Shown here piece after piece: positions 47,145-59,180 of a stretch of 64,000 bases of DNA. The notes below the pieces were generated by a model. It was not told where the DNA came from, made no database searches, and saw nothing but the letters and a program-made list of their open reading frames with translations. Position 1 is the first letter of the stretch. Each line of letters starts with the position of its first letter. Source of the stretch: Zonotrichia leucophrys gambelii (Eukaryota; Chordata; Aves; Passeriformes; Passerellidae); assembly GCF_028769735.1 (NCBI RefSeq), contig NC_088170.1:56639585-56703584 (forward strand), given 5' to 3'. A program made the translations under genes and the position numbers.

Positions 47145-50100
47145 ACCTGACCATAATGCAAATGCAACCCTTGGTGAGTCGTCTGGTACAAGCTTTCAGT
47201 AGAATCAACCCATACAAATTTCCCAGGCTGACATTTGAACCCTGTGGGCTCTGAAAGTTGTTCATTTCTATATCTACACGAGAAAAGAAAGAGGAGTCCT
47301 TTTCTGCTTTCATGTTATAACCCTTTCATTTACACTTTTCTAGATGTTTCTGAAGTCCTCAGTATGCTTCTGGCTTGCTATGGGTCTTTTGGCTGCATTC
47401 AGGTTTTCTGGCTGGGCTCAGTGCATCTCCTTGTCTTTCCCACTGCTCACAGAGGGAAAGGCAATGATCACTCTCCCCTGTCCTGCTCTGTGTGTGGTGC
47501 TCCCTTGTCCCTTGCCATTGCCTGTACCATGTGGCTCTGAGCCACACTGCTGCTCTCCTCTTCCAGCCCCTCACCCAAGACACAGGAGTGTATGCTACTG
47601 CCTTTATCCTTGTGCCTCTCCTTTTTGAGAAGCTCAAGGTTTAATTTTTTCCCAAAGTCATCTCCTTTTCTCAGGAAAGAGAGTAAGGAGAACCTTTGTG
47701 GCTCTCTTAAAACAAATAACAATTACAGTATTAACACAGCATTTGAATAACTCTGTGAAAAACTCACAAGTTAGAAGTCAACTCTAATTTAATAATTAAA
47801 TGCTGTTGAAATGTCTCTGATTTAATTTTCCCTCTTGGTGCTACACCTTTTAATGGAGAAAGAGCTTCCCCTTCAGAGCAAAACCAGCTCCTGCCTCTGC
47901 TAAAATCCAGCCTGGTGCAGAGCTGGGTCACTGTGTCCTTCTCAGCTCCAGAGGGATGGAGGCTTACACAGTGTCCTTGTTGAGGATCCAGGGATGTGGC
48001 AGGTGGGAAATCCCAGGAAAGATTCACAGTTCTCTCACTCCAGTGTGTCCCTGAGCACAGTCCATTGAAAAGCAGCAAGAGGGACATGAGGGTCCTAAAT
48101 GCATCTTGGTCCCAGCAGGTGTTTCACCCTCTGCAACACCATCCAACATTTATGCCTGAATGCACAAAATCCAGGCTGTCTTGTGCATGGTCAGTGGCAG
48201 GTGCCCAACTCACCCGCCACTCACTCCAAGCTGAAGCTGTGCCTCAGGTTAATTTTCCAGACAAGTTCTTAACTGTAATTTAAATTTCCTACCTATTTAA
48301 GCTGAGCAATCTGTACTTCAGATCTCCTGAGCATTAATAAAACAGTTATGAGAAATTTCTGGATAAAAGGTTAAGCCCATAAAAATATGCAACTACTTTA
48401 CAAAAATAACTCCATCAGGTTTTCAGAGACTGAGGAGACAAAGGCACTAATTTCTGCATTCGAAATAACTTTGGGACTGTCACTTGTAGAAGTCACTGGA
48501 GAAGTCACACTTTTTGATTTGGCTGCCTTAAAGTTTCCAAAAGCTGTCTCTGCCCACTGGCTCTGCAGCACAGTGTCAGTGCAGAACTTTCTATCTGACA
48601 GCCAAGGAAGCAGCTTGAGAGAACAGGAGACATTCCTGGCCCCCTCTTGGGGCTCACCATGATGTTCAGGACAGGACCTTCTCCCAGCAGGAGTGTCCCA
48701 GCTGGGCAGGCCACGCTCAGCACCTGGGGATGGTCTGTGCAGAGCCACAAGGACAATCCCTCTGTATTCACTGACCACTGCAGTGCCACCAATGGCACTG
48801 GGAGGTCCTTCAGGCCACATAAGGCATCTGAACCACTCCTGATGTCCTCTGCCAGCTGGGATGGCCCAGCTTATATCCCCTGTGACTGGGGAACCCCTGG
48901 GGCTGGCTCAGACACAGCCACCTGGCATTGCAGACAGCCTCAGTAGGGCAGAAGGAAGCTGTTCTTGTCTCCCTCCCCTCCCAGTGGGGAGAACCAAGGC
49001 TGCCGCTGTTATGGGGTGAACCCAATTAAACACAGTTAAAATATTCCACAGCCATTTAAGGGCAACTTTGTTATTACTGGCTCCCTTTTGGGCTGAGATT
49101 GTGGAAAAGTTGATGTGTTAGCTGCACAGCAGATATACAGACCCAGGGGAGTCTGGAGACAACTTTGAAATTCTATTAAAACCTAGATCTTTTGCTGTAA
49201 AATACTATGAAAAATGTTTATGTAGTTCCTCGGGAGCTCAGAAATAATTTTAAAATAAATCAGCTTAAAATAAACTAAATAATTCCTTGTTATACGTGAT
49301 ACCATATTCATCCTCACATAAGCAGCTTTTCTCACTAAGCATTAGCCTGTATTTGTGTAGTAATTTTAGAAAGCCTGGCTTCTTTCTGTCTATCAGCCTT
49401 TAAAGCCTTTTCCACTGCAGTATTTGCTGGACAGTCAGGTAAATGCAAGGCAAGCATCCTTCTAGCTCATTACTGCTGATTACCCTGCCCTGGCTTGGCT
49501 TTTTTCTCAGCTTGCTCTGCAGGTTTGGCCTTTTCTGGGAACTGCCATCATTCTACACAGCAGCACAGCAAAGAGAAGTTGCTTTAAAATGTTTTCTTTT
49601 GTGGGGGGAAAGGATGCTGTGCAGTGCTGCTCACAGTATGTGATTCTCTAGAGGCACCTCTGGGTTGGCCTCAAAAGTGTAGAAAGGGTCTGTACTTAAA
49701 AGGATGCAAATTTCCATCAAAATCTGTGCTGCTAAGGGTGCTGACAACTACTGCAACAAAACCCAGCATGGGGGGCTTCCTGCCTGTTTTACTCTTGGTC
49801 ACATACTAAACCCCCTCTAAGCTCCAAGTGGTTGGTTTTAATTTTGATTTGACATAACTAATATCTATGGCTGGTCCAATGTCTTATCCAGTCTTACTTA
49901 TTACAAACTATATTTTAATAAAAATCACTTCTCAAACCAATAGCTTAATGGAAGGGGAAAGTGCTCTCTCCTCTACAGCCTGTCCAGGTACAAGGCTGCA
50001 GGCACACATGGCACACAGCAACTGCAAGTGAGGAGTCATCAGATGGGGACAAACTGCAGCTGACGCCAAGAAAACAATGAGAATTTCCAACCACCATAAT

Positions 50101-53100
50101 TTCAAATAAGATAGCTCACCATAGGCTGGCAAACCTCTGAGGTGTATCTCGTTTTTGCTCTTGTTTGTGTTAAAAATGAGAGCAGAAGTAGAGTGTTCCA
50201 AGCACAAGCATATACTGTGGGAGTAGAAGGGGCAATAATAGTACTTATCCTTTATGTACAGGCTTTTCATCTGCAGGTTTCAAAAGCCTCCCCAAAAGGA
50301 CATTACTGTCACTCTCTGTGCTCTCCTGAGAAGAGAAGGGATGTGACCAAGTTCCCCAATATGTCCCACCAGGTTCCCACAGTTGCCAGCTCTCGTGCTG
50401 TCCTCCCCACCACTTGTCCTGGTGTGCTTGACCTCCACTGGGTTCCTCCTCATCACCTTCCTCCCCCAGGAGCCTACCAGAAAGGGATGGGAGAGGATGG
50501 GAGCAAACTCTCTGTGTTTGCTGCTGCTGCCAGGGATCCCCTGCTGGATGGTGCAGGTCAGGGGCTCTCTGCAGGCAAAGCATCACCCCAGCTTCTCAAG
50601 GTGGGCTGCCTGCAAAGCTGTTCCTCTCTCCTGCTGGTAAAAAAGGAAACAGTCAATTAGTGCAGTGTTGATAAAACACACCTCCAGCTTTGTTTGCCCT
50701 TTCTTGTAAATGCATAATACACATACTCAAAAGTAAATCACAGGGGAAATAAATCCAGTTGCTTTTTTCTATATGGAGAGCAAGAAATACTCTCTTGCAT
50801 TCATCCCTTCAGCAACTACATAAATTTGTGGGGTGTTGAAGCACTGCCAGGAGAGGGGCAGAGTATTGCAGTGAGTTTTGTACTGCCTGCAGCTCTTCCA
50901 CACAGACAGACTCCTTAAAGGTGTTTCGAGGCAGTGAAAGGCTGGAGAGCTGATGCTTAAAAACATTTTAAGGTGAGCTGTGGTACTGAATAAGCAAGGA
51001 GCAGTGGGGAGCCCCTGGCAGCTGCAGCAGAATCTGGGCCTGTTCTTTACAGGACAAAAATGCATCTTCTGTGTTTGTCCTCGTGAGCTGAACAACACCA
51101 GCATTTCCATGGAGATGGAGGCATTGCGTATTGTTGGAGAAAGGATGCGAATTTTAAACAGAAATATGATAGATCTCCAAATGCTGCTCAGGAGGCAAGG
51201 CACTGTTTTTTATGCTAAAGAAGTGTGTTTTGCAGCCCCCTGCCATGGGCATGGAGGGCTGACACTGTTAACTCTTTCTGTTCCAAACCCAATAGGCACC
51301 AGGACAGTGAACAGTCTGTCACAGCTTAAAATCTGTTCAGAGATAGCAAAGTCCTTGTGTGCCTGAGCACTCAGCCCCACTTTTCCCATGACACACCATT
51401 TCCATGCCAGAGTGGCAGAAAGTGCTCCCCCTGCAACAAATTAGGAAACTTCAGTATTTTGGGGGAATGAGAGTCTAGGCTCTGCATCCTGAGGGATAAA
51501 ACCACCAGCCTTTGGATTTGTAGAAGAATTTAATATGAATTAACAAAAAACCCCAAAAAACATACTCAACATATTCAAAATATTCTATGTCAGCTTTCTA
51601 TTAACTGCCAGAAAACACAAGGGAAATATTATTCAAGCCAAATAAGTACTAGGGGCCCATATTTTTTCATTTTACATCTTCTTGTGACTTGACACTTAAC
51701 TTAAACTGTGCTTGAAACCAGGAGAAAGCAGAGAAAGACCCATGAAGGTGACTTGGAAAGTGGTTTCACTTACTTCTAGCTGAAGAAGCTCTCCTCACAT
51801 AAAAGGTCCTTTAAGCTTTCTTCGGAATGGGCAGCCTCAGAAATATGAAAAACAAGGTGCATTGTGCACCTGCATAAAAAATCTTGGTCCACCACTGTGG
51901 AGGAGCAGCCTTGCAAAAGCCCTCACCTGGATGGGAGTGGAGCCATCAGCCAGGAAAGCAATGGGAGGGATGCTTGGGAGACACACATGGAGGTGGCCAG
52001 CGCTACAGAAATCAGACAGAAGGTACCTGAGAGAAGCCAGATGGGAGCAGATGTGTTTGCTAACCCTGTCACAAGGAATTTAGCATGGTGGGAGGCAGGG
52101 AGAATCTCAGCTCCCAGATTCTCTGCTTCCCCAGGGGGTGTGGCTGGGGAAAGCACCCTGTGCTGCCAGTGTCCTCCAGACCCACATCTCTCCTGTCACA
52201 CAGGACAGGGGGGTCCTCCAGGAACAGGCACTGCCATGAGCAGCAGCACCAGGAAGGACTCCACAGTCTGTCATTTATCTGCAAAGAGCTGAATGCCTTG
52301 TGAATGTCATTATGAAATTACTTTCATTTATTTAGGACCAGAGATGGAGGGAGTGGAATAGGGAGTTAGGAACATAACCCATGTGCTGCATTTCTGTCTG
52401 TGTTAAGTAAAGAAACTCTACCCCAGTAGTCTTCAGGGCTCAGCATCCTTTCATCTTCTCAGAGAGGCATGCCTGAAGCACTAACAGCCTTTCCTGAGCC
52501 TCAGGCCACAGCAGCTTTCCCAATCCACCCCCTGCTCTCCTCAGGATGCCCAGCTGCATGGGCCTGTCCCCATTTCCCCTGTCTGGATGCAGATAGAAAA
52601 TGTCTCTCTATTAATTGCATGGGGGCAGGTCAAATTCTTGTCTTTCACTGCTCTTCAGATGCTACATAACAAGAAGCATTTTACATAATCTTGGGTAGAC
52701 AAATGGCCCACTGAAGGCAATATTCATTAAAATTCCATATACATAAGAATCATTAAAACACAGAGCTGGCTTGTCCACACACACAATTTTTCTAGTGTTA
52801 AATCATGGAATTTTAGCACTCAATGATGTTAGAAAAAAAGTTAATATGGCCACAAACCACCAAAAAAACTACCACAAGCCTGAAATTCACAGTAAAACTA
52901 TAGCTTGTTTGCTGGGTTAGGGTTTTTTGTCGTTTTTTTTCAATCAACCCACAATGTCTGGAAACCACAGGCTGAAAATTTCTTATCATTGCTGTAAATA
53001 AAAACACTGTGTGGGAGAGAGAAAGCAGAAAACACCAGGCTGCTATTTGGCATGAGACTTTTGGGAGAACAGGGATAAACCTGGCACAGGGCTGGGGGAT

Positions 53101-54599
53101 CTCCCTGGTCAAGCAGTGAGCCTTGTCCATTTCAGCAGGCATGTAACATAGCCTTCATAAACTGACCTGGATCCACCTTAAAGTTATTAAGGTAAATACA
53201 TTTCCTCCAGGAGGACACTATGGTTCTTGTTCTAATAGACTGGGACACTTCTGGTAATTTCCACCTTACGTTTATTAAAGACCATTTTACAGCCCACATC
53301 TAAGCTTCCCTTCAGCTCAAATATCTCTGAGGACCTTTCCCTGAATATTGGATATATTCTCTCTCTTTCCATGTTTTCCTAGGCTAAACACAGCTGCCTC
53401 TGGAATGGCAGCTTTCCCTTTCCACAGACAGCCAAAACAATGGCTGGGATTTGCAGGGTCCCTGCTGGACACTGCTGATCAGACCTGCATGTTTGCTGTC
53501 CAGAGGATGGGGATGGAATTGAAGGTGGTCTAGATGGCCAATCTTAAAAATGCAAAAGTAGCCTTATGGCTTGAGGGTCTTTGATGCTGGAGGAAGACAA
53601 TGATTTACCACCCAATTATATTGGCAAATATAGTTAATTTCCCTGGTGATGTTCTCAAACACAGCCAAGGGAAAGCTTAAGAAGGACATCCAGCTTTGTG
53701 GCTGTGGCAGGATGGGCTGAAAGCACAGCTCTCGAGCACCACTCATGGCTCTGGGCTCTCCCATCTCATGCCTCCCAGGCTGCTGATTAGCTTGGCCTTC
53801 GTGTGGGTGCATCCTTATACTCCATCCAAGTGAGATTTGGATGTGACAAAAGGATTCAACACAATGCAAGTTTCAGAGCAAGTGACAGGAGTACTAAACT
53901 CTAAGCAGAGCATAAACATACAGGGTTAGCATGATCAAAATGAAATTACCTTCGCCTTATTGTTTCTTTATAGACCACATATTGACCATGAAAGTGAACT
54001 GCTTTCTGCAGCATGTCCAATTGACTTTGGGAAACTTCCTTAAATCAAATTGGAAATGTTTTGCGATTTCTCAAGAGAATAAATGAGAAATAAATAGCAA
54101 AACAGCATTTTGCTGAAGTGTCTAGTCACCAGTCATCATTAGATCTGACAGACAGAACAAGATGTTTGGAAAACTTATTGAATAGAGTCTGTTATCTTGC
54201 TATGTATCAAGGCTTTTATCTGACATATCTATGGTATTCTTTATATAAAAAGAACTCTGTTGCATTTGCAACAAAAATATGTTTATCCTAAGGACCTTGT
54301 TGTCTACAGTGTGTTGTTTCTGAGCCCTATACAACTTATTTCATGGCAATACAGCTCTCTGTTTTAATATTGCTGTGAAAAATCAGGAATGTTGCTGTTT
54401 ATGTGGTGAAGGGCAGACAAAAATCTGCTCTTATTTACACTTGAATAAATCTAAAACAAGTGTTGACTTAAGCTGCTAATCTAGATACCCACTGCTGTAT
54501 CAGAGGAGAAACTCCTCCACTGAATGCTCATTTTTTTCAATAATGGCTGTCCCTGCATGGCTGAGCCCAGGGTCCTGATGGATAATGTACAGAGATTTT
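47145..54599. other. Unique sequence, no gene recognised
   Basis: 7.4 kb with no supported exon or element. Overlapping frames in GC-richer patches (48398-48946; 50142-50660, which starts on GTG; 51864-52303) have no domain resemblance. A run 'gggttagggtttttt' at about 52916 is not a telomeric array. Confidence 0.5.
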
Positions 54600-54990
54600 G
54601 AAAAAGTAATTTTTCTCCATCCTAGATCTTCAGCCTTTCTCTGACCCTGACTCCAGCCTTTCTCTGCTGTGTTAGAGACTCAGAAACTTCAGAAACCTTT
54701 TCCCTGGACAGGAGCTCACAGGCCATGACCGAGGCACTTAAGCTCTTCTGGATGAATTATACTGAGCTCTTGGCATGCTCTAAGCTTTTCCAGACTTCAA
54801 ATCATTCTTGCAGTATTTCAGTGTATCCTCTCCAATTTATCAGCATATTTTTTAAACTGGGGCTCCAAGAAGTGGACAGTTTGTTCCAGTAAAGCTCTTG
54901 CTAATGCCTCAGAGTGATAATTTCCCTTCCCACTTCTCATGAGTATTTCCTTCCCATGCAGCCATGGATTACTTTAGCACTTTAACCACT
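54600..54990 (-). mobile_element. Ancient CR1/L3-like LINE fragment
   Basis: Read on the minus strand it follows the older amniote CR1 3' part. The order is '...actttagcc'-type words near 54970, then the complement of 'cagagtgataatttcccttc' (54910 onward), then the complement of 'ggggctccaagaagtggaca' (54859 onward; 'tgtccagttctgggc' in the family). Next come the complements of 'cattcttgcag' and 'gcttttccagacttc' (54785-54815), then the 'gagctc' word near 54762. Divergence is far higher than in the other CR1 pieces, so this insertion is old and may predate birds. Ends are approximate. Confidence 0.7.
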
Positions 54991-57116
54991 TGGCTAGCCT
55001 GGGAGCCCATCAGCAGCCAGCTGTCCACAGTGAAAACACTTCCTGGCCACTGCTTGCTAAAATACAGCCCTAAGTCCTGTCACTGGTACCTGCCTAAAAT
55101 ATTCCAGCTGTGCAGTTCCATCTCCAGCAATTCAGCCCTCTGTTAAAATGTGTGTTACCCAAGGGAGCCCGAGCTGCTGTGCCCATGGAGAGCTCTGGAG
55201 GGCTGCCCTTTGTCACTCCCCCCCCACACAAACCCTCTGCAGTCAAGTCCATGGGGTGTGTTTGCACCCTGGCTGCAGAGAATGTGATGAGAGCAGGAGC
55301 ATGAGCAGCACCTTGTGAAAGCTCAGTGAGCACCTCCACTGGGACAGTGCTTTCTTAGATATAATTACCTTCTGAGGTCTGTCCATCAGCTGATTTCTGA
55401 GCCTTTTGGTAGGGATTTGTAATGCTTTATGTACAGAAATGCTGGCTTTATTCAGCAGAATGTTATCCATTATCAAATGAAATGCCTTGCAGTGTCAAGC
55501 TTGGCAATGCTGTTTGCTTTTATCAGTCAAATGCATCTCAAAGAAAAAGCAATATCAACAGAAATACTGCTCTGTGCTCATTTGCCTCTACATACAAAAA
55601 AGCAATCAATCTGAAAAGCCTTGGCAAATAAGAAAATATATTCAGTTATTTAAATTTTCAAAGAAAAATCTTTTGTTCATCCAGTTTGCAATGTACCTGA
55701 AAACAGTAAGGTTTTTTCTCCTTCCTGATATTCAGCAACTCCTATGAAGTCTGAGACAGCCAATTTCACTCTCAAGCCATTTAAAGCAGATGGATTGTAG
55801 CCATGCACAAAACTCTCTAATGAATAAGTAAAACTACAGTTACTTATTATATTATATAATAGCCATTTGTAAAGAACTGATCATTGAAGCAGCTGAAGTT
55901 TTCAGCTTCTCCCTGCCTTGCTTTATTTAATTGCCTTTGTCTGCCTGGGTTTTGCTGGGCATTTACTGCCATCCAGTGCTTCTCTGAGATATGACTCCAC
56001 ATCCACTATTGAGAGCTAACACAAAGCAAGAGTATTTGCCTCTTAAGGCACTCACTGACCTCATTTGGAGAAGTGCTACAGGTATTTTACAGCAATGAGC
56101 CATGACTGTGCTGCAGCAGGGCCTGAAATGCTGTACCTGACTGTGCTGGCAGCTTCATCCTCTTGGGACTGGGCTGCCAAACCCTGCAGTCACACCCTGC
56201 CTGCCCGACATCCAAGGGGGCTGATTTGAGCTCCTGTTTCACAGCCATCAAAGAGAAAATGTTTCATGATAAGAAATGTAAATAAAGGTTTGCTGTGTTT
56301 TTAAGATATTCATCTTCCATGATTTTTTTTTAATTCACCGCATACAATTTGCTTTTGTGTTTTGTAGTCTGCAAGTACTTAGTGTTCACTGCTTCTGCTT
56401 GCCTGAGAGATAAAGCTCCATACTTGAAAAGCATTCATCTTACTGGTTTGCTGGTTTGGTTTTTTGTTTTGTTTTGTTTTTGCTTTATTTTTTGGACCAA
56501 ACCCACACTTCATAAGAGCTGCTCATGTTTATGAAATGTGTAAGAAGGTTAAAATAGTAAAGATTTTAATTATACAATATCTATTTTTTTTCATATTTTC
56601 ATGAAATGTTGAATGACATTCATAATGAACAATCCATGAAGCAAAGCACCCAATGCTACTACAATATTATGCTGCTTTTAATAAGACAGAATGTCTTCAT
56701 TCCACAAAGAATAAACTGTTCCAGGATTTGGAAAGGCCAAAACAATTACTTCAGATCTCATGGGGAGAGAGAAAGAGAGGGCAGACCAAGTGCAACAAGA
56801 AGTTTAAGGTAGTGAGGGAGGGGGTCAGACTCAGCCTTGATCCTGGCCAAGTTACTCAGACCATGGTTTGGAAGCTCTGTGCACACTTGTTTTGGTTGGG
56901 TAAGAGATACCTAAATAGTTTTATGTATCCAGCCATTGTATTTGTACCTGCTAGTGGCACTTCCCTTGCTGCAATAAGATAATGCATTGTGGTAAAAACG
57001 TACTTAGGATGAAATGTGTGTTTGTTTATTTAAACTGATTTCTGTTTTGCTTTGTATGGTGATTTAAGAAAGCCAAATTTGTAGTCTACAAATTAACCAC
57101 TATTTTTATTGTGAGA
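54991..57116. other. Unique sequence, no gene recognised
   Basis: AT-rich, with a TTTTG-type run at about 56459-56481 and T-runs at 56322-56332. No exon, repeat family or RNA gene recognised. Confidence 0.55.
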
Positions 57117-57282
57117 GATCAAACACTGGAAAGGCTGCCCTGAGGGGCTCTAGGATGTCCACCCTTGGCTGACTGGATGTGGTCCTGAGCACCTTGCTGA
57201 GACTGGCCCTATTCTGAGCAGGGGATGGACTAGATGGTCTTCTGAGACCCTTCCAGCTTCAGCAAGTTGGTTTTGTGTGGTA
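57117..57282 (+). mobile_element. CR1 LINE 3' end
   Basis: It begins 'aacactggaaaggctgccct' and continues to the CR1 tail 'ggatggactagatggtcttc' and 'agacccttccagc'. The terminal short repeats are degraded ('ttttgtgtggtacaatgcat'). 5'-truncated and non-coding. Confidence 0.9.
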
Positions 57283-58111
57283 CAATGCATAGCTTTTTCC
57301 TGAAACAAAATGTTAGATAGACACAGGAAAAAGTTGTACACAACAATAAAATTATAGCCAGACACTTTAATTATGGTCATGAGCTAACCACCTTTCACTT
57401 TCCAGTAAGATAATGAATCTCTAATGACACAGAAACTCATAATAACATTCATAAATATTACATAAATAGATTTCCTACATATAAAAATGTTCAAGCACAT
57501 GCTTAAGTATTGGAATAAGCCTACTGTGATCAGTACTCAGGTTTAGACTAAGCATGTGTTAGATGAACACACAAACTTTACATCTTTTAACACATTCATT
57601 GCTCTGGTATCTGTATTCCAGACCACAGAGCTGGGTAGTAATGGGCAAAAGGAAAGTTATATGTTCTAGAAGTTGATGTGTGTCCAGGTGAGATAGTGAA
57701 CTGGGAAAATGAGAGCCCAAAAAAGGGAAAAGCTGACCCAGAAAACACTTTCAGATACAACCATAAATTCCCCATGTAAAACTAGCACAAGCAGCTGAGC
57801 TGCTCCACATATCCCAGCTGAGTTTGGCCTCAGAATGGAAACATAGGGGATTTTTTCTTCTACAGCTTTGTTTAACCAGGAAAGTTGGCATATGGGAAGC
57901 CTATGGGATCCTGATCCAGTTTTCCTGATCACCTTTCCTTGCCTGGCACAGCAGCCCAGTGGTCACCCCATCCCCAGGTCCCAGCAGGCACATCTCTCCC
58001 TGAGCACCAAAGCCTTCATCTCCCCTTTCCATAAATCCCCCCTACATGAACACATCCATCCCCCAGCTTTCCCTTTCTCCTTGAGTAGAATCAAAAAGCT
58101 TCCACAAAGCT
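57283..58111. other. Unique sequence, no gene recognised
   Basis: AT-rich to about 57660, then a more mixed stretch. Short frames only, no recognised element. Confidence 0.55.
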
Positions 58112-58389
58112 CAACGGCACAATAGGAAAAGAGGTGGTGGGTTTAAACTAGAGGAGGATAGATTTAAACTACAAATAATGAAGAAATGTTCTATGATGAG
58201 TGGTGAAGCACTGGTACAGGTTTCCCAGAGGTGTGGTGGGAAGATATCCCTGGAGATACTCTAGGCCACACTGGATGGGGCTCTGAGCAACTTGATCTAG
58301 TTGCAGGTGTCATTGCAGGAAGGTTGGACTAGATGGTATTTAAAGGTCCCTTCCAGCCCAAATTACTCCATGAATCTGTGATTCTCTGA
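58112..58389 (+). mobile_element. CR1 LINE 3' end, the best preserved copy here
   Basis: From 'ggcacaataggaaaagaggt' (58116 onward) through 'gtttaaactagaggaggata', 'gtggtgaagcactgg', 'ggatggggctctgagcaact' and 'ttggactagatggtatttaa' to 'aggtcccttccagcccaaat' and the short terminal repeats 'gaatctgtgattctctga'. The order matches avian CR1 without gaps visible by eye. 5'-truncated, non-coding. Confidence 0.95.
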
Positions 58390-58906
58390 TGGGAACACTC
58401 AGATCACCACACACACCTGAGCAGAGATGCTGTGCTGCACCTGAATGTTCTTTCCTGAACTGCTGCCCCACTGCAGAAGGAGGCTACCAGGAACTGCTCA
58501 GTGCAGTGTTTCAGTATTGGATTTTGTGCTGCTGTGTTACATTTTATTTTAAGATAATAGTAACTAAAAATCTTTGTCTCAATTTATCTCAGAGATTTAA
58601 TTTCAACTGAACTTTACAAAAATTATTTTCCTCTTTATCATTGTTTTTAATTCTGTGTTTCTTATATAGCTATGATTCAAAGAGGTTTAATTGGACTCAC
58701 TTGGCTTTATAATAGATTCCAAATCCAAATATGTTATAGCCTTCAGATGCCTACACAGTGATGGCATGGAAATGCTGATCTAATGGATCAAAACTAAACC
58801 TGTCCCACAGACTCTCACCCTAATCTAAAGGCAAACACCAAAAATAATAAAAAAATTCAGCCAGGATTTTGCTGAAAATCTGTATAGGAGACCTGAACCC
58901 TGGGGG
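58390..58906. other. Unique sequence, no gene recognised
   Basis: AT-rich spacer between the CR1 end and element D. Nothing recognised. Confidence 0.55.
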
Positions 58907-59180
58907 TGTGGGGGGATAGAGTGTAAGAAAAAAAAGATGCTGCAAAAGGCAATCTCACACCTGAGGAGTTGCAGCTGTACCAATCACCAAAGATTAGGAA
59001 CAGGCTGCCTTTAACAGGCCACAGCTGTGTCCAATAAGGATGAGGGCTATAAAAGAATGGCTTAGCTGGGTAAGGAGAGAGTGGGAGTTGGTTGGCTGTG
59101 GAGAAGAAGGGGGTCAGTGCTGTGAGGAGATGCCCATGAGACATCACCAAGAAGGTATGGAACTTTTGGAAAAAGATAGT
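58907..59180 (+). mobile_element. Retroelement D, second copy of nested element C
   Basis: It starts TGTGGGGGG (58907). It shares with the complement of 38138-38507 the ordered words 'gagttgcagctg' (58966-58977), 'aaagattagga', 'aacaggcca', 'ccaataagga' and TATAAAA (59048-59054), then 'gtcagtgct' and 'ggagatgcc'. The 3' limit is uncertain because copy C degenerates into its GA run; the alignment fades near 59180. CCAAT and TATA about 15 bases apart suggest a promoter, as in an LTR. The open frame 59040-59318 that crosses it has no recognisable domain. Confidence 0.7.

Noticed and set aside
50142..50660. 172-codon plus-strand frame
   Set aside because: It begins on GTG and shows no domain; another frame overlaps it on the opposite strand.
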